NCBI RefSeq assembly: GCF_023091225.1
Contig: NZ_JAHWXM010000001.1
Span: 248,001 to 312,000, forward strand
Source: Microbacterium galbinum
Lineage (GTDB): Bacteria > Actinomycetota > Actinomycetes > Actinomycetales > Microbacteriaceae
Length of the DNA stretch: 64,000 bases
Reading direction: 5' to 3'
Position numbers and translations under genes: made by a program. The first letter of the stretch is position 1, and each line of letters begins with the position of its first letter. Positions 28,993-36,997 of the stretch are shown here, in pieces. The notes under the pieces are model-generated. The model searched no databases. It worked only from the letters and a program-made list of their open reading frames with translations, and was not told the DNA's origin.

Positions 28993-29022
28993 TCCTCTGC
29001 ACCTCGGAGACCCGTCTCCACG

Positions 29023-29053
29023 AAAGGCCCCGGTCGTCGCGACCGGGGCCTTT
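29023..29053 (+). terminator. Terminator after the putative oxygenase gene
   Basis: Perfect 14-bp stem AAAGGCCCCGGTCG/CGACCGGGGCCTTT with a 3-base loop, ending in TTT. Confidence 0.88.
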
Positions 29054-29060
29054 CCCGTGG

Positions 29061-29078
29061 AATCACATGCTTGTGATT
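29061..29078. promoter_or_regulatory. Palindromic operator candidate upstream of the DUF3145 gene
   Basis: Perfect inverted repeat AATCACA-TGCT-TGTGATT, 98 bp before the DUF3145 start and just after the preceding terminator. It is AT-rich against its surroundings and shaped like a dimeric regulator site. Confidence 0.45.
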
Positions 29079-29175
29079 TCCGGGATCGTGGGCGAGAATG
29101 GGCGCATAACCGCATATCGTCGCTGATTTCAGTTCAGGTCGTTGGGGAAGACGCACCTGATGAAACGGAGAGATC

Positions 29176-29679
29176 ATGGCGACGGCTTACGCACGCGGAG
29201 TGGTGTACATCCACTCGGCGCCTCGCGCGCTCTGCCCGCACCTCGAGTGGGCGGTGGGTCGCGCTATCGGGCGTGCGGTGAACTTCGACTGGGCCGACCA
29301 GCCCGTGCTCGACGGCGCGCGCCGCGCCGAGTTCTACTGGGATGGCCCGGTGGGCACCGGCGCCGCTCTCGCGACCGCGATCCGCGGGTGGGAGCACCTG
29401 CGTTTCGAGGTGACCGAGGATCCGACTCCCCGTAGCGACGGTGGACGCTGGCTGCACACCCCGGACCTCGGAATCCACTACGCCCAGACGGATGCCGCCG
29501 GCAACATCGTCATCGGCGAGGATCGCATCCGGTATGCGATGGAGATCGCCGCCGGCAGCGCGCTCGAGCTGCAGCGCGAGCTCGACGTCGCCCTCGGCTC
29601 CGCGTGGGACGACGAGCTCGAGCCGTTCCGGCACGCGAGCGACGACGCCCGCGTCGTGTGGCTGCACAAGGTCGGCTGA
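29176..29679 (+). CDS. DUF3145 family protein
   Basis: Actinobacterial conserved protein of 167 aa, cytoplasmic, function unknown. Family start ARGVVYIHSAPRALCPHLEWAV, then FYWDGPVGTGAALATAIRGW and the C-terminal ELDVALGSAWDDELEPFRHA. ATG 29176 with a GGAGAG ribosome site. A single-gene unit bounded by terminators. Confidence 0.88.
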   Translation: MATAYARGVVYIHSAPRALCPHLEWAVGRAIGRAVNFDWADQPVLDGARRAEFYWDGPVGTGAALATAIRGWEHLRFEVTEDPTPRSDGGRWLHTPDLGIHYAQTDAAGNIVIGEDRIRYAMEIAAGSALELQRELDVALGSAWDDELEPFRHASDDARVVWLHKVG

Positions 29680-29774
29680 CATGCCGCCGACACACAGACC
29701 TGGAGCGCGGGAGGCGTGAGTATCGGATGCCGGTGATTCGTCCCGGACGCTGAGAAGACGTCCCCCGCTCCATA

Positions 29775-29816
29775 GACGAAGACCCCGCCCCTGTTCGCAG
29801 CGGCGGGGTCTTCGTC
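29775..29816. terminator. Bidirectional terminator between DUF3145 and the mocR gene
   Basis: A 15-bp perfect stem, GACGAAGACCCCGCC pairing with GGCGGGGTCTTCGTC, and a 12-base loop, between converging genes. Confidence 0.87.
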
Positions 29817-29852
29817 GTCGGAGGTGCCGTCGTCGGAGAGCCGGCGGCCCGG

Positions 29853-31256
29853 TCAGATCACCGCGGCGTGGCGGAGGTCGTCGCCGTGGGAAGCCGCCCC
29901 GCCCTGCACATGCGCCCAGGACTCGGCGACGCGCGTCATCGCCTCGGCCGTCCGCTCCGGGGGCAGCGTGATGGGGATGCGCAGCCGGCGCTCCAGCACG
30001 CCTCCGGTGGTGAACCGAGGCCCGGGCGGCAGGATGAGCTGCCGCTCGCGCGCCGCGAGCGACAGCGCCGTCGAGACCGGAACTTCGAGATCGACCCACG
30101 CCGAGAGGCCGCCCGGCGTCGACGGCATCCGGATGCCGGGAAGCGCGGCGAGTCCCGCCTCGACCGCCGCGCGTCCTGCCCGCAAGCGCGTGCGCACGTG
30201 TGCGGTGAGGGCCGGCATGTCGGCGAGCAGCTCGACGGCGATGCACTGCTCGAGCAGGGCCGTGCCGAGCTCGAACGAGGGGCGCACCGCGAGGAGTCGA
30301 GTGATGAGGGACCGTTCGGCGCGGATCCAGCCGATGCGCATGCCGCCCCAGGCGATCTTCGACATCGAGCCGACGGTCACGACGCGGGGGTCGTACGCCG
30401 CCATCGGTGTGGGCGCCCACCCGCGGTCGATGTCGAGTTCCGTGGTCGTCTCGTCGACGATCAGCGTGGTCCCGGCGCTGCGCGCGGTGGCGACGAGGCG
30501 CGATCGTTCGTCATCGGGGAGCGTCGCGCCCGTCGGGTTGTGGAAGTCCGGGATCAGGTAGGCGAGATGCGGGCGTACGCTCAGGAGCGTCTCGGCGAGG
30601 TGTCGTGCGTCCCAGCCCTCGACGTCGACGGGGGTCGGCACCAGGCGGTAGCCGTGACGATGAAGCGCCTCGAGCGCGTGTGGGAAGGTCGGTTGCTCGA
30701 CGAGCGCGCGCTCTCCCCGTCGTCCGATCGTCGCGAGCACCAGGTTGAGGGCGTTCAGAGCGCCCGAGGTGATCATGATCTCGTCGGCCGAGGTCTCGAC
30801 GCCGCGCTCGGAGAAGCGAGCAGCGACGGCCTCGCGGAGCTCGGGGAGGCCGCGCAACGAATAGCCGCTCGTGCCCCGCATCGCGGCGAGGCGCGGGAGG
30901 GAGCGCACGGTGGCGTCGTACAGGCCGGGGGTGGAGTCCATCGAGGCGATCGACAGGTCGATGGCCGAGTCGTCGTCGGTCGGGATGGTCACGATATCGG
31001 CGTGCGGAAGGGTGATGCGGGTGCTCCCGCCGTGCAGCCGGGCGACATAGCCCTCTGCCTCGAGGAGCCCGTACGCGCGGGTGATCGTCGACCGGGAGCG
31101 GCGCAACTCCAGTGCGAGCGCACGTTCGCTCGGAAGCCGCTCGCCGACGGTCAGGCGACCGTCGAGCACGAGCGCGCGGATCTGGTCGGCGAGGGCGGAC
31201 GCCGTGGCGCCGGCGGCGTTCTGCGCTCCGAGCTGTTCGACGAGTCGTGATCCCAT
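29853..31256 (-). CDS. MocR/YczR-type PLP-dependent transcription factor
   Basis: GntR winged helix (about 15-85: LPSERALALELRRSRSTITRAY) fused to an aminotransferase class I domain. PLP-site residues are visible: DFHNPTG (237-243), DET (268-270) and Lys K300 in GSMSKIAWGGMRIGW. 467 aa from ATG 31256. MocR proteins sense PLP or a PLP adduct and bind direct repeats. It is divergent from a YczE-type membrane gene, a pairing known from comparative genomics, and repeat copies in the gap between them fit its operator. Confidence 0.92.
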   Translation of the reverse strand: MGSRLVEQLGAQNAAGATASALADQIRALVLDGRLTVGERLPSERALALELRRSRSTITRAYGLLEAEGYVARLHGGSTRITLPHADIVTIPTDDDSAIDLSIASMDSTPGLYDATVRSLPRLAAMRGTSGYSLRGLPELREAVAARFSERGVETSADEIMITSGALNALNLVLATIGRRGERALVEQPTFPHALEALHRHGYRLVPTPVDVEGWDARHLAETLLSVRPHLAYLIPDFHNPTGATLPDDERSRLVATARSAGTTLIVDETTTELDIDRGWAPTPMAAYDPRVVTVGSMSKIAWGGMRIGWIRAERSLITRLLAVRPSFELGTALLEQCIAVELLADMPALTAHVRTRLRAGRAAVEAGLAALPGIRMPSTPGGLSAWVDLEVPVSTALSLAARERQLILPPGPRFTTGGVLERRLRIPITLPPERTAEAMTRVAESWAHVQGGAASHGDDLRHAAVI

Positions 31257-31271
31257 GTCTCCAGCATGGCG

Positions 31272-31316
31272 CAGAAGTGGACTGATTTCTGCAGGCCACT
31301 TCTGGGGGAGTGGACT
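31272..31316. promoter_or_regulatory. Operator candidates of the MocR regulator
   Basis: Within the 96-bp mocR/yczE gap: AGTGGACT at 31276-31283 and again at 31309-31316 (33 bp apart, same strand), and CAGAAGTGG (31272-31280) repeated as its reverse complement CCACTTCTG (31296-31304). So three AGTGG cores occur, two direct and one inverted. Confidence 0.6.
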
Positions 31317-31352
31317 CGGATTCGGAGCGTGACCGGCATCCACCATGGAGAG

Positions 31353-32027
31353 ATGCACCTGCGCTCCGTCTTCCTGCCCGTCACCGCCACGAGTCGGCGC
31401 GACCTCGTCGAGCGCCTCGGGCAGCTCGTGCTCGGTCTCTTCCTCTACGGCGTGGCGCTCGGGTTCATGGTGCGGGGCGGGATCGGCGTCGCTCCCTGGG
31501 ATGTCCTCGCACTCGGCGTCTCGGGGAGTTCGGGCATCGGCTACGGCACCGTGACCGTGCTCGTCTCGATCGTCGTGCTGCTGCTGTGGATCCCTCTGCG
31601 GCAGCGAGTCGGCCTCGGCACGCTGCTGAACGCACTGATGGTCGGCCCCGCCGCCGACCTCACGCTGCTCGTGCTGCCCGCTCCGCCGACCGTCTGGATC
31701 GGAGCGCCGATGTTCATCTTCGGTCTGCTGCTGCTCGCCTTCGCGACAGGACTCTACATCGCTGCCGACTTCGGCCCGGGACCGCGCGACGGACTCATGA
31801 CCGGACTCGTGCGCCGCACCGGCTGGAAGGTGTGGATCGTGCGGACGCTGATCGAGGGGAGCGTCCTGCTGGTCGGGTTCGCGCTCGGTGGTCCGGTCGG
31901 CGTGGGCACGGTGCTCTTCGCCTTCGGCGTTGGTCCGCTGATCGGCTGGTTCCTGCCGCGAATCACCCGGATGCGCGTGGCACGTTCTCAGCGGCTCGCC
32001 CCGCCCGCGGCGTCCGTCGCCATCTGA
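31353..32027 (+). CDS. yczE: YczE/YitT-type integral membrane protein
   Basis: Membrane protein of 224 aa with about six helices. Family pattern: LGQLVLGLFLYGVALGFMVR, GIGVAPWDVLALG, IPLRQRVGLGTLLNAL and the conserved DFGPGPRDGLMTGL. Function unproven in the family. The ATG at 31353 is chosen; its GGAG is very close, and GTG 31329 is an alternative. It is divergent from the MocR gene, which probably controls it. Confidence 0.88.
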   Translation: MHLRSVFLPVTATSRRDLVERLGQLVLGLFLYGVALGFMVRGGIGVAPWDVLALGVSGSSGIGYGTVTVLVSIVVLLLWIPLRQRVGLGTLLNALMVGPAADLTLLVLPAPPTVWIGAPMFIFGLLLLAFATGLYIAADFGPGPRDGLMTGLVRRTGWKVWIVRTLIEGSVLLVGFALGGPVGVGTVLFAFGVGPLIGWFLPRITRMRVARSQRLAPPAASVAI

Positions 32028-32049
32028 CGCGAACTCTCGACCTACGAGA

Positions 32050-32080
32050 ACGGCCCCCGGAATGATCTTCCGGGGGCCGT
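32050..32080. terminator. Bidirectional terminator between yczE and fabF
   Basis: A 13-bp perfect stem, ACGGCCCCCGGAA pairing with TTCCGGGGGCCGT, with a 5-base loop. It ends both the yczE transcript and the fab operon. Confidence 0.87.
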
Positions 32081-32095
32081 CGTCGTGTGCGGGAC

Positions 32096-33340
32096 TCAGT
32101 CGTTGTCGGCCGCTGCGAACACCGCAACGGCGTTGTGACCGCCGAAGCCGAAGGAGTTGCTGATCGCGTACTGCGGGCCGTCACCCAGCGGCGTCGGCTC
32201 GCCGGAGAGGCGGAACGGCACGGCGGGGTCGGGCTCGGTCATGTTGATGGTGGGCGGGGCGACGCGGTCGCGCAGCGCGAGCAGCGAGAAGATCGCCTCG
32301 AGTGCGCCGGTGCCGCCGAGCAGGTGACCGGTCGATGCCTTGGTCGCCGACACGGGGATCTCGTCGATCCGGTCGCCGAAGACCTTCTTGAGCGCGACGT
32401 ACTCGTTCGGGTCTCCGACCGGGGTCGACGTCGCGTGCGCGTTGATGTGCGTGACCTGATCGGCGGTGATCCCCGCCTCCTCGAGCGCCTGGGTGACGGC
32501 GCGCGCCGCTCCCGTGCCCTCGGGGTCGTTGCCGGTGATGTGGTAGGCGTCGGCCGTCACGCCGCCGCCGAGCACGTAGCCGTAGATCTTCGCACCGCGA
32601 GCCTTCGCGTGCTCCTCGGTCTCGAGGATGAGCGCTGCCGCACCCTCGCCCATGACGAAGCCGTCACGGTCGATCGCGCCGGGACGGGAAGCGGTCGCGG
32701 GGTCGTCGTTGCGACGCGACAGGGCCTGCGCCGAGGCGAAGGAGGCCATCGTGATCGGGTGGATCGCCGATTCGGTGCCACCGGCGATGACGACGTCGGC
32801 CAGCCCCTCCTGCAGGTGGTGGAACGCGTGGATGATCGACTCGGTGCTCGAGGCGCAGGCGCTCACGACGGTCTGCGCGTAGGCGCGGGCGCCGAACTGG
32901 AGCGAGAGGTTGCCGGCCGCGGCGTTGGGCATGAGCATCGGGACGGTGAGCGGCATGACGCGGCGGGGTCCCTTCTCACGCAGGGTGTCCCATGCGTCGA
33001 GGAGGGTCCAGAGACCGCCGATGCCGGTGGCGAAGTCGATGCCGAGGCGTTCGGGGGCGACCTCGGGGGAGCCCGCGTCGGCCCAGGCCTCACGGGCGGC
33101 GATCAGGGCGAACTGGGAAGAAGGGTCGAGGCGCTTGGCCTCATGGCGCGGGAGGACTTCCTCGGGCCGCACGATCGCCTCGGCGGCGAAGGCGACGGGT
33201 AGCTCGTACTGGGCGACCCAGTCGTGCTCGAGTGCGCGGGTGCCGGAGGCACCTGCGAGGAGGTTGGTCCAGTTCTCCGGAGCTGTCCCGCCGATGGCGG
33301 ACGTGGCGCCGATGCCGGTGACGACGATGCGCTTGGTCAT
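32096..33340 (-). CDS. fabF: 3-oxoacyl-ACP synthase II (KAS II)
   Basis: Condensing enzyme of fatty acid elongation, 414 aa. Catalytic triad: C162 (VSACASSTE), H302 (NAHATSTPVGD) and H339 (KASTGHLLGG). The C-terminus SNSFGFGGHNAVAVF is typical. Last gene of fabD-fabH-acpP-fabF, separated from acpP by a 93-bp gap that contains a long hairpin. Confidence 0.96.
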   Translation of the reverse strand: MTKRIVVTGIGATSAIGGTAPENWTNLLAGASGTRALEHDWVAQYELPVAFAAEAIVRPEEVLPRHEAKRLDPSSQFALIAAREAWADAGSPEVAPERLGIDFATGIGGLWTLLDAWDTLREKGPRRVMPLTVPMLMPNAAAGNLSLQFGARAYAQTVVSACASSTESIIHAFHHLQEGLADVVIAGGTESAIHPITMASFASAQALSRRNDDPATASRPGAIDRDGFVMGEGAAALILETEEHAKARGAKIYGYVLGGGVTADAYHITGNDPEGTGAARAVTQALEEAGITADQVTHINAHATSTPVGDPNEYVALKKVFGDRIDEIPVSATKASTGHLLGGTGALEAIFSLLALRDRVAPPTINMTEPDPAVPFRLSGEPTPLGDGPQYAISNSFGFGGHNAVAVFAAADND

Positions 33341-33390
33341 GGTGTGGTTCCTTGTCGGACGGGATTCAGAGCAGGGTGGGGCAGGACGGA

Positions 33391-33425
33391 GGATGCCACG
33401 CCCCGACGGTGCGGGGGTGGCATCC
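33391..33425 (-). other. Intercistronic hairpin between acpP and fabF
   Basis: GGATGCCAC-(G)-CCCCG pairs with CGGGG-GTGGCATCC, giving 14 bp with one bulged base and a 6-base loop. It begins 9 bp after the acpP stop and has no U-run on the transcribed strand, so it is more likely an attenuator or 3'-end stabiliser than a full terminator. Confidence 0.65.
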
Positions 33426-33433
33426 CTCGTGGA

Positions 33434-33682
33434 TTACTCCTGGCCCGCGACGATGAAGTTGACGGCGTCGCCGACGGTCTTCAGGTTCTTGACCTCGTCG
33501 TCGGGGATGGTGACGCCGAACTTCTCCTCGGCGTTGACGACGATCGTCATCATCGAGATCGAGTCGATGTCGAGGTCGTCGGTAAACGACTTCTCGAGAG
33601 CGACCTCGGAGGCGTTGATGCCGGTCTCGTCGGTGATGAGCTCTGCGAGGCCGGCGAGGACCTCATCGTTGGTGAAAGCCAT
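33434..33682 (-). CDS. acpP: Acyl carrier protein
   Basis: Acidic 82-aa carrier of growing acyl chains. The phosphopantetheine attachment Ser is S41 in DDLDIDSISMM (DSI in place of the common DSL). ATG 33682 with a GGAAGACC-type ribosome region. Lies between fabH and fabF. Confidence 0.95.
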   Translation of the reverse strand: MAFTNDEVLAGLAELITDETGINASEVALEKSFTDDLDIDSISMMTIVVNAEEKFGVTIPDDEVKNLKTVGDAVNFIVAGQE

Positions 33683-33750
33683 GTGGTCTTCCTCTTTCTT
33701 ACGGGTTGTTTTCGGAACCGTGGAACAGTCTAGGGAAAGTCGGGCCCCGG

Positions 33751-34752
33751 TCAGGGGAGCACGACGACCTGAGCCGCGAACACGAGGCCCGCGCCGAAGC
33801 CGATCTGCAGGGCGAGACCGCCCGAGAGCTCGGGGTGCTCGGCCATCAGACGGTGGCTGGCCAGCGGGATCGATGCGGCCGAGGTGTTGCCCGTCGTCTC
33901 GATGTCGCGGGCGATCACCGTGGTCTCCGGGAGCTTCAGCTGCTTGGCGAATTCGTCGATGATGCGCATGTTCGCCTGGTGGGGGATGAAGGCGGCGATG
34001 TCGGATGCCTCGACGCCGGCGCGGTCCAGCGCCTCGCGGGCGACCTTCGCCATCTCCCAGACCGCCCAGCGGAACACCGTCTGACCTTCCTGGCGGAGGG
34101 TCGGCCACGGCACCTCGCCGTCGCGGAACTGCGTCAGGGTGCCGTTCATGCCCACGGCATCCGCCTTCGAGCCGTCGGAACCCCACACTGCGGGCGCGAT
34201 GCCGGGGGTGTCGCTCGGGCCGATCACGGCGGCGCCCGCGCCGTCACCGAGCAGGAACGAGATGCTCCGATCGGCGGGATCGACGATGTCGGACAGCTTC
34301 TCGGCGCCGATCACCAGCGCGTAGCGGGCGGCACCCGCTTTGATGAGGGCATCGGCCTGGGCCACGGCGTAGGCGTATCCCGCGCAGGCGGCGTTGATGT
34401 CGTAGGCCGCTGCGGGGTTCGCGCCCACGCGGTCGGCGACGATCGCCGAGACCGACGGGGACTGCTTCGGGTTGCTGATGGTCGCGACGATGACGAGGTC
34501 GATCTGGTCGGCCGGGATCCCGGCCTTCTCGATCGCCTCGGCGGCGGCTTCGGACGCGAGGTCGATCGCGTCGGTGCCCTTGTCGGCGCGCGCACGCGTG
34601 ATGATGCCGGTGCGCTGGCGGATCCACTCGTCGCTCGAGTCGATCGGACCGATCAGGTCGTCGTTGGGGACGGCGTTCTCGCCGCGCGCGGCACCGTACG
34701 AGTAGATGCGGGTGAAAGCGGGGCCCGTGGCCTGCGTCAGGGTGGCGCTCAT
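33751..34752 (-). CDS. fabH: 3-oxoacyl-ACP synthase III (KAS III)
   Basis: Starts fatty acid synthesis by condensing an acyl-CoA primer with malonyl-ACP. In bacteria with branched-chain lipids it prefers branched primers. 333 aa with C123 (NAACAGYAYA), the His in IPHQANMRI and the Asn in GNTSAASIP. The ATG overlaps the fabD stop (ATGA). Confidence 0.95.
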   Translation of the reverse strand: MSATLTQATGPAFTRIYSYGAARGENAVPNDDLIGPIDSSDEWIRQRTGIITRARADKGTDAIDLASEAAAEAIEKAGIPADQIDLVIVATISNPKQSPSVSAIVADRVGANPAAAYDINAACAGYAYAVAQADALIKAGAARYALVIGAEKLSDIVDPADRSISFLLGDGAGAAVIGPSDTPGIAPAVWGSDGSKADAVGMNGTLTQFRDGEVPWPTLRQEGQTVFRWAVWEMAKVAREALDRAGVEASDIAAFIPHQANMRIIDEFAKQLKLPETTVIARDIETTGNTSAASIPLASHRLMAEHPELSGGLALQIGFGAGLVFAAQVVVLP

Positions 34753-35669
34753 GCGGCTTCTCCGTTCAGCAGCGCGACGGCCGCATCGAGGTCTTCGGGG
34801 GTCTTGACGGCGACGCTCGGAACGCCGCGCAGACCGCGCTTGGCGAGTCCGGTGAGCGCACCGGCGGGAGCGAGCTCGATCAGGCCGGTGATGCCCTGAT
34901 CGGCGAACGACGCCATGCAGAGGTCCCAGCGCACGGGCGACGAGACCTGGTCGACCAGGTAGTCGAGAGCCTGCGCGCCGCGGGTGACGACCGATCCGTC
35001 GCGGTTCGTCCAGAGGGCCAGCGTCGGGTCGGCGGGGGTGACCTCGGCGACGGCGTCCCGCAGCACGGCCACGGCGGGAGCCATGAAGGTGGTGTGGAAG
35101 GCACCGGCCACCTGCAGCGGGATCACCCGAGTGCCCTTGACCGGCTCTGCGGCGAGGGCCTCGAGTGCGGGGAGCTCGCCCGCGACGACGATCTGGCCGC
35201 CGCCGTTGTAGTTCGCAGGCGACAGACCGAGGTCGTCGAGTCGGGCGAGGACGGCCGCCTCATCGCCACCGAGGACCGCGCTCATGCCCGTGGGGGTCTG
35301 CGCCGCGGCATCCGCCATCGCCCGTCCGCGGATGCCGACCAGGCGCATGCCCGTCTCGGCATCGATCACGTCGCTGCCCACCAGGGCGGCGATCTCGCCG
35401 ACCGAGTGGCCGGCGATGCCGTCGGCCCGGCGCCCGGCGCGGGCGTTCAGGGCGTCGGCCGCGATGAGCGATGCGGCCACGATCAGCGGCTGCGCGATGC
35501 GCGTGTCCCGGATGGTGTCGGCATCCGATTCTGTGCCGTGGAGGCGGAGATCGACCTCTGCTGCGTCCGAGTACGACGCGAGGCGCTCGGCCACCCCGTC
35601 GAGTTCGAGCCAAGGGGCGAGGAAACCGGGGGTCTGCGAGCCCTGACCAGGGCATACGACGACAATCAC
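34749..35669 (-). CDS. fabD: Malonyl-CoA:ACP transacylase
   Basis: Loads malonyl groups on ACP. 306 aa from GTG 35669: start MIVVVCPGQGSQ, nucleophile S89 in GHSVGE, active-site His in VAGAFHTTFM and the GQIVVAG strand. An upstream in-frame ATG would add 16 unconserved residues. First structural gene of the fab operon; the 100-bp gap to the FasR-type gene should hold its promoter and the activator site. Confidence 0.94.
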   Translation of the reverse strand: MIVVVCPGQGSQTPGFLAPWLELDGVAERLASYSDAAEVDLRLHGTESDADTIRDTRIAQPLIVAASLIAADALNARAGRRADGIAGHSVGEIAALVGSDVIDAETGMRLVGIRGRAMADAAAQTPTGMSAVLGGDEAAVLARLDDLGLSPANYNGGGQIVVAGELPALEALAAEPVKGTRVIPLQVAGAFHTTFMAPAVAVLRDAVAEVTPADPTLALWTNRDGSVVTRGAQALDYLVDQVSSPVRWDLCMASFADQGITGLIELAPAGALTGLAKRGLRGVPSVAVKTPEDLDAAVALLNGEAA

Positions 35670-35769
35670 ATCCCCAGTCTGCCAATGATCGAAGGCAAGC
35701 GGTGGATGATTCATCACAAGATTCCGAAGAACGCTTGTGTGTGGCGCACAGCGCCGCGGGAAACGCGGG

Positions 35770-36990
35770 TCAGCGCGGCACCCGACGCTGCGACGGGCGG
35801 CGTCGGGACTGGTCGGCGGCGCCGATCGAACCGAGGATCAGGGCCGTCTGCAGGATCAACGCCTCGCGCGGGCCCGTGGCATCCCAGCCGATGACCTCGC
35901 TGACGCGCTTGAGTCGGTAGCGCACGGTGTTCGGATGCACGAAGAGCTCGCGGGCCGTCGCCTCGAGCGAGCGGCCGTTGTCGAGATAGCTCCAGAGCGT
36001 CGTGACCAGGTCGGTCGAATGCGCCTGCAGCGGGCGGTAGATCCGCTCGATGAGCGTCTGCTTGGCCAGCGGATCACCGGCGAGTGCCCGCTCCGGAAGC
36101 AGATCGTCGGCCTCGACCGGACGCGGGGCGCTGCGCCAGGCGCGGGCGACCGCGAAACCGGCGAGTGCCGCGCGGGCGCTCTGGCTGGCGTCGACGAGCG
36201 CGACGACGGCGGGACCGAGCACGACGTAGCCCGGGCCGAACGAGGGCTCCAGTCGAGACGCGATCTCGAGGAACGTGAGCTCGTCGTCCTCGGTCTCCTG
36301 CTCTTCGTCACGGGCGCGGCCGAGAACGAGGACGAGTCGTGACCCCTGCACGCCGATCAGTACGTCGACCGCCAGCTTGCGGGCGGTGCGCCGCACCTGG
36401 TCGACGTCGAACTGCGGGGGAGTCGTGCCCACGAGCACGGCGACCTCACCATGACCGTGCCACCCGAGAGCGGCGATCCGGCTGGGGAGCTCCTCGTCGG
36501 CCTCGCCCGTGAGGATCGAGTCGACCACGAGCGCCTCGAGTCGGGCATCCCAGAGTCCCCGGGCCTCGGCCGCGCGAGCGTAGACGTCGGCGGCCGCGAA
36601 GGCGACATCGCGCGAGTAGAGCAGGATCGCCTCGCGGATGTTCTCACCCTTGCCGGCGACCCGCTCCTCGGTGACCTCGACGGTCACGCGGATCAGCTGC
36701 AGGGTCTGCTGCAGACTCACGCTGCGCAGCAGCTCCCGCGGGGCGGCGGCGAAGATGTCGGCCGCGATCCACGGCGTCGAGGTGGGGTCGTCGTACCACT
36801 GGATGAACGACGTGATGCCCGCCTGGGCCACCAGCCCGACCGCAGAGCGGCGGGCTGGTGGCATGTCGGCGTACCAGGGCAGCGTGTCTTCCAGGCGCTT
36901 GATCGTCACCGAGGCGATGTCACCGGAGATCCGGCGCAGCCAGGCGAGGGTCGCGGCCTTGTCCATGCCGGCGGGAGACGAACCTGTCAC
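35770..36990 (-). CDS. fasR: PucR-family regulator, FasR-like activator of the fab operon
   Basis: About 406 aa. A GGDEF-like/PucR middle region with no obvious catalytic motif, and a C-terminal PucR helix-turn-helix (NGRSLEATARELFVHPNTVRYRLKRVSEVIG). Its place just before fabD-fabH-acpP-fabF matches FasR, shown in Streptomyces and mycobacteria to activate this operon. The start is uncertain: GTG 36990 is given, ATG 36966 (MDKAATLAWLRR) fits homologues equally well, and ATG 37041 would overlap aceE. Confidence 0.87.
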   Translation of the reverse strand: MTGSSPAGMDKAATLAWLRRISGDIASVTIKRLEDTLPWYADMPPARRSAVGLVAQAGITSFIQWYDDPTSTPWIAADIFAAAPRELLRSVSLQQTLQLIRVTVEVTEERVAGKGENIREAILLYSRDVAFAAADVYARAAEARGLWDARLEALVVDSILTGEADEELPSRIAALGWHGHGEVAVLVGTTPPQFDVDQVRRTARKLAVDVLIGVQGSRLVLVLGRARDEEQETEDDELTFLEIASRLEPSFGPGYVVLGPAVVALVDASQSARAALAGFAVARAWRSAPRPVEADDLLPERALAGDPLAKQTLIERIYRPLQAHSTDLVTTLWSYLDNGRSLEATARELFVHPNTVRYRLKRVSEVIGWDATGPREALILQTALILGSIGAADQSRRRPSQRRVPR

Positions 36991-36997
36991 CGATGAC

